A DNA stretch of 64,000 nucleotides from Lycocorax pyrrhopterus obiensis. Lineage: Eukaryota; Chordata; Aves; Passeriformes; Paradisaeidae. Below are positions 26,464 to 41,761 of this stretch, piece after piece (position 1 is the first letter of the stretch; each line of letters starts with the position of its first letter). The notes beneath the pieces were generated by a model. That model was not told the DNA's origin. It worked only from the letters and a program-made list of their open reading frames with translations, and made no database searches. The stretch covers positions 22,416,757 to 22,480,756 of the forward strand of contig JACSVZ010000002.1 of assembly GCA_014706295.1 (NCBI GenBank), read 5' to 3'. Position numbers and translations under genes: made by a program.

Positions 26464-29400
26464 CACCTGTTCATGTTTTTCTGTAAATAAACCAGAGACT
26501 GGAACATAAACTGCTACTCCAATCCCATGCATGAAGAAATTAAAATTAACAGATCTTCCATCTGAATGTGCTGCCTCTGTGGGCCTCCCTTTTGACAAGA
26601 ATAGCACAAATAAACTTCATCCATATTGTGGGTCTCTAAAAGTAATAACATATGCATTAAAACTGATCTTTAATCTATATGTTGTTAGCATTATGATGAT
26701 CAACACAGACATACGGGAAATAAAAAAAGAGAAGCAATTGTATTTAGCAAATGCAAATAAAATATTTGCACATATCTGTATAAATAACAAACTGTAACAT
26801 ACACTTCTTTTAGGAACCTACTTTCATTAAGGTGAACGAGCTTGTCAAATGGGCTGGGAGGAGGAAAACAAATGGAAAGATGTGAGAGAGAGCAAAGAAA
26901 TTTCAAAGAGCAGATGGCAGATGGTTTAAGAACCCAAATCCCAGAACTGAAAAAGACCAAGTAGGTTATAAACAGCTAATTTCATTTAGAAGGAAAGTCA
27001 ATTCTCTCTGTCTTAAATTTATAATAACAGAGAGAAAGGAAAAATGGATGGTAAATACTATAAATCACAAGTGTAGAAACTGGAAAAGAAGTGATGGAAG
27101 AAGTAAAAAGGGCAAAAGAAAAATCTGTAGTCATCAGACATGAGGACAAGAAAGTTTCTGAAAATATATTGAGAACATAAAATATCTTCTGGTCCAAATT
27201 GAAATTATTTACTTGTTAGCAGTGATATAAAAAGGACTATTCAATACAGATTTCTGTTCTACACTTGGAACAAAGCCAGATGACTTAGTCACATCCACGA
27301 TGTTTAGGATGATTGTGAAGTACCAACCTACCAATACTTAAGAAGGACTTTAAACAACATATTCTAGAGATAAATATTAAATCTCTATCTAAATATAGAG
27401 ATAAACCAGTCTCAGCTGGTTCAGGCCATAAACTCTCCTAATAATTAATATTGATTTTTAATGGGTCTCAGAGCAGTAGAGGAAAAAGCATCAAGTTAGA
27501 TGATGCCATAGTAGGATGTAAAAAGGATAAATAAGAAAATCTGTCATTCTGACATTAGTGCCAGGGAAAATACCAGCATGGCTGATACAGGTCTCCGTAA
27601 AGTGTTGAAGAATTATAATGTAATTAATTTAATTTAATATGGATCATATTAAATAGCTCTTGTCAAAGTAACTTGAATACATCAATTTATCTGGATGTCC
27701 CCTGTCTTGTGTCAATGGAAAGTTTTGATTGGATGATTACAAAATTCCTTTGTGGTCTTTTCTGATTGAGCAAAACTGCAAGGAAATGTCATTTATTAAA
27801 GCTCCTTTACTCTGAGCAGGCATTTTGTAATAGAATTGCTGCTAGATTCCTGATTACCTTTAACCATCTTACTCCAGAAGAGCTCAGTCTACTTTGAGCA
27901 AATACAAGAGAAAGAATATTTTGGTTTTGACTGATTAAAAAAAAAAAAAGGGAAAGAAAGAAAGCCACAACCTAAAATATTTTGTATAGAAAGCTATTAC
28001 ATCCTTTAATATCCTCATTAATAAAACCAATATTTCACTTCCTTCATATATTTGATGAGGCTTCTGCTTATAACTCCCTTTTAATTCCTTCACACGGATT
28101 TGCCCAGTTCGTAACTTTTCACCTAAAGTTCAGTGACTGATAACTATAAGCAAGGTTACATTTATATCAAGTACATATTAAAATATCTCTTTTTAGTGAT
28201 GGACTTGTTCTCTTGTAGAGCACTTCAAGTTTACTGTGCAGTGGCTGAGTCAACTTTCCTCTATGTAAACTATGAACATAGCACAGTAATTTGGAAGAGG
28301 TTTATACTTTATGCTCTGTTGTTGTTCCCTCAGCATTACCATAGTTATCAAGAATCAACCTATTATGCAGCTAAATCAAAATCAGGTTTAATTCAGGTGT
28401 CTGACATCTTTTTTCAATGGGTGTACAAAGAGTTAGAAGTGATAATTAGACATATACCTGTAAATGTTGATTCAGCCTCCTCCCTGCTCTTTCCAGAATT
28501 CACTCCATCTCTCTATGCCTTCATTTATTTATTTGTAAAATGATATCGGGGTAAAGCTGAAGTTTCATAAGAAATCTGAGATCTGTGTATGAAAAGAGCT
28601 ATTTCAAATCCATGTATGGACATTTCCACTGTCATTTTTGTTACTCTGAAAGTGTGCTGACTGCATTGAAGAAAGTTTGAGGCCAGGTTTTGGACTCACC
28701 TGTAGAATTCTGGGATAATTTAGACTCTCTCTCTTTTCACTAAAATGTAGGTGATTTTGTATTCTGCCTGCTACAGTTAGAACAAATAAAAACAAAAAGT
28801 GGTGAGACAGGCTTTAAAAACATGTGGAAAATCTTAAATATTTTTAGAACAAGATTACAAGAAGTACTGAAAGTTTTGAAAGGAGCTAGTCTTGCACAGG
28901 ATCTGTAATGTCAGTTTCTTTTCTTTTAGCTTCTTAAATGAGAAGGAAAAAGAAATACAATATAGGAGATAATGTTTTTGATCTAAGAAAGAGCCCAACA
29001 CCCTGACAAGTGAGGTAATATACGAACTTGAAGGGAATATATAGACCCTGCCCCAAGTTTTTTATCATTCAAATGCATTGATTTTTCTGGGTAAGCAGCT
29101 CCGTATTCCGAAGTGGCACTAAATATGTCTAACCAAAGTACACAGTATGCAGCCAGCTTGGTGGAGCCCGTGGCAATAGGTTTGTTGGAACTGATAGAAA
29201 CATGAGTGGTCAGTAGCTCAGGCTTCCACAGGAATGAGTTGCTGGCACAAAGTGCATGTTCTGTCGTCTTCCCTATGGAAACAGCCTCCACCAAATGCAT
29301 CTGTTCTGACTTTGTTTGGGGGATTCTTATGAGAAGCACAATTGGATCTTTTAAAATGGAAAGCATCCACAAGTGGATACTTTCATCCAGCAATAGATTA

Positions 29401-29979
29401 AATCAGTTTAATTAGCAGGAATATTTGCAGGTCTGGTTAAACAGGAAAAAACAAGCCCTCTAAGGGGCCATCTGTAATTTATCCTTCAGGTTAGATCCAT
29501 GATCAGCATCTCATTCACTGGTAGATGGATTCTCTAGGGCATGTCTGAGGACTGAGTCTTCTTCCCTCCTGCTATCATCTTATTCCCTAATCCGATCAGA
29601 CCAGGATATTTTCTTTTTGTCTTCTCATTCACTTCCATTACCAATATTGAATCTGTTACAGCTGACTACATTATAAAATATTCTAACAAATAATTACTTG
29701 CACACACTTCAAAGTGATCTGAGGTTATTTATGGGTAAAACAAATGAAAATTTATCAGCTAGCTTCATATCTCATTGTTAATTCCTGTATATAATAGCTT
29801 TTCCAATTCATTTTTAGGATTTTATTTACCACAGTAAAAGCAAATTCCTTCATTACTGTTTCCTCACTTCCACTTAGCAAGCTAATATTGTAAGCTTTAG
29901 GCATGAAGTTTAAACATGTTCTCTAGTGACTATCATTCTCATTTGACGGTTTACAGTGTGAAATCATTTTACAAATAAT

Positions 29980-30150
29980 GCATTTGGTTCCAATGTTAGG
30001 GTTACAGGCAAGAGAATAATTACTGAAATTAACATTCCTGTTTTCCTCAATTAACCCTTCTATGGTGAATTTGGTTAGAACTTAATTAAGGAGCTTTTTT
30101 GCTGAGTAGAATTAAATATTGAAAGCAAGTCAGGCACTCAAACACTCACA
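29980..30150. other. AT-rich block, candidate conserved noncoding element
   Basis: The segment contains several TAATTA, TTAATTAAG and ATTAAC words spaced over about 150 bases, with no repeat hallmark. It is offered only as a candidate regulatory block; the evidence is composition. Confidence 0.22.
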
Positions 30151-30574
30151 TTAGTTCAAGGACTTCAATTTAAAGAAGACTCTCTAAATATAACAGAAGA
30201 CATATACCTAATGTGGTATATACATTTTTACCTGGGGCTGGAATGCATTATGGCATAATGAGTAGTTTGGAGGTTGCATCATGAATGATATTCCAGAACA
30301 AAAATACTCTAAATGTAATGGGGAAAAAAAATTAATTTATACTAAATGACATTTTCTAGCTTAATACATAGGAAATTATTTTTTTCTCAAAGATGCCTTC
30401 TATTTACACCGAGGTAGTTATACTACTGTGAACAAGAAGAGGATTTGCTACTCAGTATAGTTGCTACAACAGTTCTTCTTCCCAGAATCCGAAGCAGTTA
30501 ACACTGAGAATCCCTGTTAAATCCATATAATGGCATAGCCCCTGGCAGAATACTTAGAAGTAATGCTATCTCCC

Positions 30575-31260
30575 AGTACCATACTCATATGGTCCTCAAA
30601 CAGAGAGACTTGCCAGTTAAGAATGAGACAAAACAGTTGTTGAGTAGCTCAACCTTCTCCTCATTTGTTGTTACCAGTTCACCACTCTTGTTTCCTTTCT
30701 TTACACGGCAGTATTCTTTCTTTAATCTTCATTTTCTGGCTGACATTTCTGCTCTTCCTATTATTCTTTGCATCCTTGGCCAAGATCAGCTCCAGCTGCA
30801 CCTTGGCCTTCCTGACCGATCCTTACACAACTAAGCAGCATCACTATCCCAGGATACCTGTCCCTGCTTTCACTACCTTTGCATTTCCTTCTTGCCTCTT
30901 TATTTGACCAGCAGGTCTCGACTCAGCCATGCCAGTCTCCTTTTCTCCTACACCAAGGGATTGAGAGCTCTTGTGCTCTATGGAAAACTTGCTTAAAGAT
31001 TTGCCAGCATGGTTACGCTCCCTTGTCCCAGAGAGCAGTTTCTCAGGGGGGCCTATTGACTAAACCCTTGATTCCTCCAAGCAGGTTGCAGTGATGGCAA
31101 TCAGGGCCGAACTTTGTAGGAGCGCAGTGGGTTCCAGCTCCTCTGGTTTGTTGCCCATGCTGTGTGCATTGGTGTAAAGGCAACTGAGCTGGGATGGCAG
31201 CTGTGTCTCCTTCTTAGAGGAACACCCTTTAATAATTAAGATAGACAACTTTAATAGCCT
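30575..31260 (-). mobile_element. Rearranged CR1 LINE ORF2 fragment
   Basis: On the minus strand, 31190-31130 encodes CLYTNAHSMGNKPEELE, the start of the CR1 ORF2 endonuclease, followed closely by an AIT segment from the same domain. Further along the same strand (30830-30590) the translation resembles the pre-polymerase linker: VQLELILAKDAKNNRK, then KVELLNNCFVSFLTGKS. The endonuclease core that should lie between is largely missing, and frameshifts and stops are present. This is an internally deleted, inactive copy. The middle part (about 30840-31060) is only loosely assignable. Confidence 0.75.
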
Positions 31261-34200
31261 CTGTACACGATGAAAACAAAGGGGTACTTTTACATGTCAC
31301 TTTATCCCTCTTGTTTTAGACAGCTGCTTTAAAAAGAGGTGGTTAGGTCCCTAAAGTGCTTATTTCTTTCCAGTGGTTGTGAAGAAAAGCATCTGAAGTT
31401 GATCAGATGAATAGCAATCCAGATAAACATTTCCCTGCTTAGGGAAGAATAGAAATCAGGACCATAACTGTGGATATAAAATAAACTCAGTACTGCAACT
31501 GCAGCCAGCAGTGAGTATTCTTCAGGTGCTCATAGGTCAGTGCAAAGCAAGTAGTGGCCCAAATAAAGCAACAATTTAAAAAAGAACAAAAGACAAAACC
31601 CCAGACATTAATAATGGGAATAAATTGCTAAATTACAGGTATTTGACCACTGTTATTTCAGGTCTAGCAAAAGTAGGTAGTGAAGATGCAGCTCCATTAA
31701 GTCATTTACATCTCCTGGTGATTCATACCAGAGTTCCAGGAGGAAAAACATAGATTCAGCATATTTTGACTGAGTCTTAGAGGGAAGAGCCAATGGGACT
31801 CAGACCTGATTCTACAAGTAAATTTTTTCCATGACAATGAATATTATTTTGTAATCTTCTAATACTCTCTGTGGGTATTTATAAAAAAGGGGTGGGTTAC
31901 TTTTAGAAATGGAAATGTACACACACACGGGTACAAAAAATATAGAAAGAATAGAACATGAGTCTCAAAAAGAAATGTAAGTCCATGACAACTATATTTG
32001 TAGCAGGTGAAGGACGGAACACAAGAAAGCTATTAAATAAATCATATTTTATTATACGTGCCTGTATTTGGATGCCCCGTTAACTACCTAATTACGTGAA
32101 AAACGCAATTGCTGTGTAAAGCAACTTTAATTTTCAAGCACACCTGCTGAGCTTGGGCTGTCATTCAGGTACCTGCTCAATTGCATGGTCTTGTACCTCA
32201 CCTGCAGAAAATATCTGTGTGCCTGTCAAAAGTCTGGCACAGGTTATTAGTGAAGAAAACCAGGGCTTTGCAGGTTCAGCAGGCAGTCCCATGATCTATC
32301 CAACATAGCTGACAAATTTCATTATGATTCCTAACTAGAGCTCTGGCAGGGCAGCTTTGTTTTGTTTTGCTGAGGGGATGTGCAGGGAGAGCCCTTTCTC
32401 TCCTCAGACTGTAGATGCTTTTGATTTCTTGGATTTCAGCTCCAGTTGATGAGTTCTCTGCTATACTTACCAACATTTCTTTTTCTTCTCTCTACTTCTC
32501 TGACACATGCTGCATGCCATTAGAGAGCAAAAAATACTGCTAGAACTCCTATTCTTAGTGTTGGTCCATTTGCTTTTTTGATTATCATCCTAACTGTCAA
32601 AGAAATGAAATGGCATTGCTTTGCAGTACTGCACTCCATAGTTCTCGGTTTCACACCGTTCTTTGTTTCCTTGACAGGTAGAAACTGTTTCTGTTTTTCC
32701 TCGTGAATGCTTTATGCGTGGTGCTGAACAGCTCATGGTGACAGCTCAAACATAGCAAGCCGCCCTAAAGGGCATTTCTCAAATGTGTTTCTTTGCCCTT
32801 TATTCACATTGGACATGTTAATAAGGCTCAAGACCACCTATGCTTTTTTGTGGAGAATAGGATCCTTACAGCTTAAATATCTCTACACTCCCGTAAATAT
32901 TACCTAGGTGACAGAACATTTGGATTTGTTCTGGGAAGATTCTCTGATTTCTTTTTCAGCTTTGGCTTTAATAGATTATTTGAAAAGCTTCTTTCTTGAA
33001 CCAAAAGTAACATTGTCTTACATATTCATCCATTTTACTGTAAATTGCAGAAAATGAGGTTGAGGTAATGGAGTGCTATGTGACTGACCTGGCAAGGGAC
33101 AAATGAATAATGAGAGAGGGCACATAAAGAGACAGGTAAGAGCTGAACATATGGTGGAGAGACCATTTCTTTCCAAGAAGCTGAAGCCTAAGAGCTTTAA
33201 AAAGGACTTCGCAGCTGTCCTGTTTCAGAGTCTAGTTCAATGAAGCACTGGATGTTTGAGCTGATAAAAACTTTACAGAGAAACGTACAGATTTGACAGA
33301 TTGTAGATAGTTCTGATGAAATGGTTAAACTTTCATCAGGCACTAGGCAGCCTGGTATTTCTTGTTGGTTGGTGGTGCACCAGTTCCTTGAGCAACTTTC
33401 TGGCTTTCTCATCCTCATCCAACAGAGACTGAAACACCAGGGTGGCTGACAGCCAGCTCTCAAACTCCCTGAGCAGCTGATTTGTGGACAGCCCAGCTCT
33501 CCCTGTCTCCAGATCAGTGCTCAGAGGCATATGTCTTGGGGTACAAACAGCTGAGAGCGAACAAGAAACTTCTGCTCTTAGTCTCCCAGCATTTGTCTCT
33601 TACTGATGTTATCTGACTTTTTAAAAAATCCCATACTTGAAGGAAGCTGATCTGACAGCGGTGAGAGATGCTCACTACGGCTTCCCAGCACTCTTCACAG
33701 AAAGGAATCACAGAAAGAAAAGACCTTTTATGGCCTGTTTCCACCAAGTTTTTCCATGCCTCTCTGACATATTATGTCATTGCCACGAACTGGATTCTTC
33801 CATTTTAGCTGGACAAAAAAGAAGTTGTCATCTCTTTAGATGGTGGTTTTCACCTATTTGCTTTGTCTTAATCTATTGGCAAAGGCTAGACCTCTCTCCA
33901 GAAAGCAGTTCTCTCATGCATTTATAATTTTCTTGACTTCTACAACTTGAGGACTCTTTGCCTCCAGCCCTGTTTCTCCGAAGCAGGTGCATGTTGGCCA
34001 GTGTACAGCTCTGTGCCATGGCTTGACTGCTCCCCATACCTGAGCTGCAGAAAGCAATATTTGCTGTTACAATGCTTGGTCAGCCTTCAATTTGTCCTAC
34101 TGATGCACGTTGATCTTTTGGCCATGCTACAGGGAAACAACAGCATGAGTTGATGGCAGCAATTGGGATGTTGATCTTTAGGTGCTGGTGGACACTCAAG

Positions 34201-35273
34201 TAGGCATAGATGTTGAAAGATGGGCAGCAGTTTAAAAATTACTGTGATTTCAAAACCTTTCTTCAAATCTACTTTGCAAAAACTGCTCCATGGAAAATTT
34301 AGCATTTCATGGTATTGATACTGTAGTTCTAAATTACACAGATGAGCACAGGGCCGCCTCTGGACCAAGGGGCAAGCAAATGCAGCAGTTTAGTTCCAGT
34401 TCTGGTCCTCAAAGCTTCCAGTTTGGGCATCTGACTGAATACAACTGAGCTCCCTCCCAGCTTGTAAACATTTTTCCCCAAACATCATGGCACTGGAGGA
34501 GTGGGGAAGAGGGAAGGCATTTCTGCCATGGAGTATGGAAGCATGGATCTGAACTGGGGTGTTGTAAGGTTAGACATGACTTGCTGACTCCTAGAGAGCA
34601 CAGTGAACTCAGAGACAATTGCTTTTTCAGAGGATGCTGATGACACTTTCTGGTTTACATCTTCTCCTTCGCTATCCTTGTGTTATCGGTAGTGCAAAAT
34701 CAGGCAATAAAAAAATGTAATAAAGGCAAAGAATTTTGCTCTCTCCAACAGCAATTACCTGATTTATAGATGTGTGAGGAGATAAAAAAATTGTGAAAAC
34801 AACTACAAAAGAGTTTCCTGATCAAGTACTTCAGACAGTGGATCTCTCTGGAGAAAATAATACGGCCTTAAAAAGGTACAAAACCAACAGAGAAGCCCCC
34901 ACACATACATGCATACATGTGCAAGTAGAGAACTATAAAATATATTACACATAGGACCTCAGACTTGTTCCAGTATATGCCTGCGGATTACATTTCAACA
35001 GGATGAATTAAATAGGAGAATGTTGACCTCATTAAATGGACTCTAGCTTCATGTCTGTATTTGTACACAACAGAATATTTGTGTGCTTATCAGAAAAAGT
35101 AAAAGCTATCATTCATATGTAGGCATATATCAGCTAAACAGCAGAGGCCAAATCAGGTTGTTTTGTTAAGCAAAAATAGCATTTCCAATCTCTTCTCACT
35201 ATTATAGTATTTTAAGTATATTTTTACTCTCCATTTACATACTAACCTCATGAAAAGTGAATAAATTGAGTAA

Positions 35274-38022
<2,749 letters not shown>

Positions 38023-41000
38023 CATCACTGGGAGTGGACCATTGCTTAAAGCCCCCCGATTAGTGCTGGAAAAGCAGCAATCACCTGATGGCATTTTCCT
38101 GTACAAGGGCAGCAAGTTCACGGCGAGTTCTCAAAGAACCATCACGAGTGAAGGACAAGGTTTCTCCAAAAGCATACTAGAGAAAAAACAACTTATTATA
38201 AGCAGGCACCATCCCCCTACTGAAAGACACCATGCACTTGGAAATCACGTCTCACAAATGTTCCCAGATAGCACCAGTACCTCTCAAAGGGCAGGGGTGT
38301 CTTTTTCATTCTCTAAAAAAGTCCCTTTGAAGCTTGAGTCCTCAGCATCAGTCTTCAGTGAGAACTCTGAAGAAGGAAATGATTGTAGTGAATCCCCCAA
38401 CCATAAAAAAAAGCAAGCTATTGAGGGCTGCCATTCTGTCACACTTTTGGAGGAACACCTGAAAGCAAGTTTGGATAAAGAGTCACCTATTACGCAAGAC
38501 CAAATGGATTTGGATAACAGTGCATCAAGTCATGTAGCTGCAAAACCTAAAATGCTAAAGGAAAATGATAGAAGTAGTGACAGGGAATCAGAAGAAAAAA
38601 TCAGAGCTAATCCTTTTTATTCTAAAGTCAAAATACAGCTTTCGAATTTGAATTTTTCTGCTTCACTGAGAGAAACAGAGAAAGAGAACAAACTGAATGA
38701 ATCTGAACAATTCTTAGAAACTCCCATTTCATCTTCATGCCAAGCTAGCAATTTTTGTACACAGCTGAACACCTACAAGCACAGCAATGCCCACCTGCCT
38801 GACCAGTTACCTGAGCTCCCACAACAGCCAGCACCTGAGCTGACCTGTTTAAGCAACATTAATGACAGTCCTGGAGTGATAATAAGAGAAAGATCTTTGG
38901 AGATTTCAGAAACCACAGACAGAAATATGGAAACACTTACAAAGGAGACCATGGTTAAAGAAGTTAAGCCCCAGGGGTTGCCTTTCCTCCATGTAGTGAG
39001 CAAAGATGGCACCACTGCTCTGCAGTGGCCCACAGAATTACTTTTGTTTACAAAAACTGAGCCCTGTATTTCATATGGCTGTAATCCATTGTATTTTGAC
39101 TTCAGACTCTCCTTAAATCACAGAGAAGGTAAAGTGCATGAAACAAACAAAGCAAGCTGTAAAGTGATCTCTAAAAATAAGACTGCAGATGAAAATGAAC
39201 CCTCAGGTTTAACAAAACACAAGCAAATGTCAAATGAACAAGATAATCAGTTGTTGAAACCAAAGAAGATGAAAGGTTCCCTAAACCCAAGAAAGTCCAA
39301 GCAAAAAGCTGAGTCAGACATAGGGAAAGAAATTAATGAAAATGGTCAAAAATGCATTTCAGATTATTTGAATGAAAATATACCCAAAGTGCCTGCTTAC
39401 CTTGATGTCTCACAAAAGGATTATGTCACAGAAAAAAGTCTTTATACAACAACACTGAGAAGACCTTTAAAGCATCATGTCCATAGCTGTGAAAGAAAAA
39501 CTCAGAACATTAAAAATGAAAGCATTTCCTTTTCTGCTTTTATGTCTAGGATTAAAAAACCTAAATCTGCAAAATGTCATTTAATTGATTCTGAAGAAAA
39601 ATCTGAAAACCAAAATGACTGCAGATCCCTTCAAGATGTGGTCAGCTGCAGCAGTGACATGAGTGACAGTGGAAAATACTCTAGTGGAAGTTTCTTTAGT
39701 TGTAAATCCAGTTCAAACAGCAGGTATTCAGATAATGAAGGATGTGGAAGTTACACAAGATGCTGGAGATTCCCGTCTCCTCAAAAGTCCTCATCTGGCA
39801 GACATTCCAGCTATTCTGACGCTTCAGTTAGCAGTACGAGTAGCTACATGAGCTACGTGAGTCCCACATCAAACAATCACAGCAGAAATCATTTGCTTTG
39901 TTGTTGTAAAAGAAAAAGCAAGACAGATGAAAGGCACAAACGTAAACACAGAAAGCACAAGTGTATTTTCACTTCAGATGACACAGACGAGGATTATCTT
40001 TGTCATAGTAGAATTCACAGAACTAGAAACTGTACTCAGAGGGGCACAATTAAATATCGAAGATGTTCAAGACATAAAGTTTTACAAATCAGAGACAGAT
40101 CTAAACACAGCAGATGTAGACATCAGCATTTTGGCAAAGTGTATAGTAGGAGTAGCAGCTACCACAAATCCAAAAGTGGTTCCACCAGTGATTCAAGAAG
40201 CAGTGAAAGATCATCTAGCAGCAGAATATCAAGAGGCAGCAGTTCAGGATCCTTCTCAAAAGAGACTGACAACTGTGACAACAAAACAAAAGAGGATGCT
40301 GAGAGAGGTTCTAACGCTGAACCAAGAAAAGCTGAAACTGCTCATTACAACTCTCTGAATGTGAATAGTCAGTCTAAAAACTTTGCCACCTGCTCTTCCA
40401 AAAACCTGGCAAAAGACATATGTGGAAAAAGAAAGTCAATGACAGCCAAGTTACTTTTAGAAAGAGTGCAGTCTAAGAAAACCCAGGAACAAATGCATGA
40501 TTCAGAGAGGTTTTCAAACAGTAGTGGGGTAGAATTAAAGGATGACTCACAAAGTCACTTTGCTCTTCAGTTTTCATCATCAGTAGATGACATTGCAATG
40601 TTACCTTTGCCAGAGAAAGTGCTAAGCATGGGTAAAAATGACATGGGACATAATGAAATCAGTTTGTTGGAAAACAGTGTCAAGAAAAACAGCTCTGAAG
40701 CATCAGACATAACTAATGTTACTCTTTCACCTGGAAGTGATTATGATCATTGTGTTCTTAAAGACATCATTCAAATTGAAACAGGCTATCAGAGCCCAAG
40801 CATAAAAAGGAACACAGCAATAAAGGAACAATCCAATCTCTTCATTAGTGAAGTGCAGCCCTTTATACAAAGCTGTGATCCAGTACCAAATGATTTCCCT
40901 GGTGCTTTTCCCTCTAATAGATATTCTGTTGTTGCTAATTCAACAGAGACCAAAGAAGAACTACATGATGTAAACATGGACCCGAACCAGGCAGAAGGCA

Positions 41001-41713
41001 GTTCAGACTCTCTTTGTGACAATGCTATGCAGAAGTATGGTGACACACTAAATGACCTAGAAGTGTACAGTAAATCCACCTCCCCTCCTTTAACACAGCA
41101 GCCTATCACATTCACACCAGAAGAAGTAGACAAATACAGGTTGCTGCAGCTGCAAGCCCAGCAGCACATGCAGAAACAACTTCTGGCAAAACACCTGAAA
41201 GTTTTGCCTGCCCCAGGACCAGCTGCCTTCTCTGCAACACCAGCAGTTCCTGCCCTCCCTGTTCAGCAGCAGGCTACTGTCACCACCATCCACCACACGC
41301 TGCTGCAACGCTTTGCTGTCTCGGCCTCTGTGCACCCCCATGGCAGCCATCTCTCCCTGGCTCCCCTCCACCCCCTCTCTCAGGCACATTTCGCCCCCAT
41401 ATCCCTTTCCCCGTTAGCGCCAGCCCTTATTCCCACCCACCCTGCTTTGCTGACGGGACACCCACTGCACTTGGTTTCTGCCACTCCCCTCCACCCTTCC
41501 CCGCTGACCTTCCCTGCACTGCCACGCACTGCATATATCCCAGCGTTATTTGTACCGCACCTGAACACAGCCACACCTTCTGCTATACACCCAAATCACT
41601 TAGTTCATCCCTTATTCCAAGGACAAGAGCCCCATCACTATTCTTGTTCCATCCAGACCCAACACTTACCTACAACAAAAGAAGTTTTCAGTGTTTCCAG
41701 CTACTTAAACTAG
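38023..41713 (+). CDS. ZNF804B: ZNF804B exon 4, main coding exon and stop
   Basis: The terminal coding exon has 1,230 codons after completing the split Cys, ending in TAG at 41711. It starts ITGSGPLLKAPR; the ATT, TTG and similar codons near 38042 are not starts. Landmarks shared with ZNF804B in order are: EKQQSPDGIFLYKGSKF (about 38069-38120); a GVSFSFSKK-KLESSASVFSEN block (about 38295-38370); LQWPTELLLFTKTEPCISYG then NPLYFDF (about 39020-39100); a Ser/Arg/Lys/His-rich region (39640-40270) with basic clusters that could act as nuclear localisation signals; QSCDPVPNDFPGAFPSN (about 40870); and QQPITFTPEEVDKYRLLQLQ plus a Pro/His/Leu-rich tail ending VSSYLN. The EKQQSPDGIFLY and QPITF blocks point to the B paralogue rather than A. 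No frameshift or internal stop is present. With exons 2 and 3 it gives 1,321 residues, so the full protein should be near 1,358. The last 400 bases are much more GC-rich than the surroundings. Confidence 0.97.
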
Positions 41714-41755
41714 CCCAAATGATTTCACCATGGCTCCAACCCCAAATTTAGATAA

Positions 41756-41761
41756 AATAAA
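41756..41761 (+). promoter_or_regulatory. ZNF804B: Proximal AATAAA polyadenylation hexamer
   Basis: A canonical hexamer lies 43 bases after the stop codon. The following 40 bases contain GTGT- and TTTG-type words. It would produce a minimal 3' UTR; whether it is used is unknown. Confidence 0.4.

Noticed and set aside
27381..27402. ATCTCTAT/ATAGAGAT inverted repeat as an RNA hairpin
   Set aside because: The stem is only 8 bp, AT-rich, with no neighbouring signals. Expected by chance in such sequence.
28133..28543. 136-codon plus-strand open stretch in intron 2
   Set aside because: AT-rich chance frame; no domain or conserved motif seen.
28983..29393. 136-codon minus-strand open stretch in intron 2
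   Set aside because: No recognisable motif, no splice or promoter context, and amino-acid composition without clear protein character.
38042..38044. TTG as a start codon for exon 4
   Set aside because: The frame is open upstream to the splice acceptor at 38022 and is completed by exon 3. This is an internal leucine codon, not a start.
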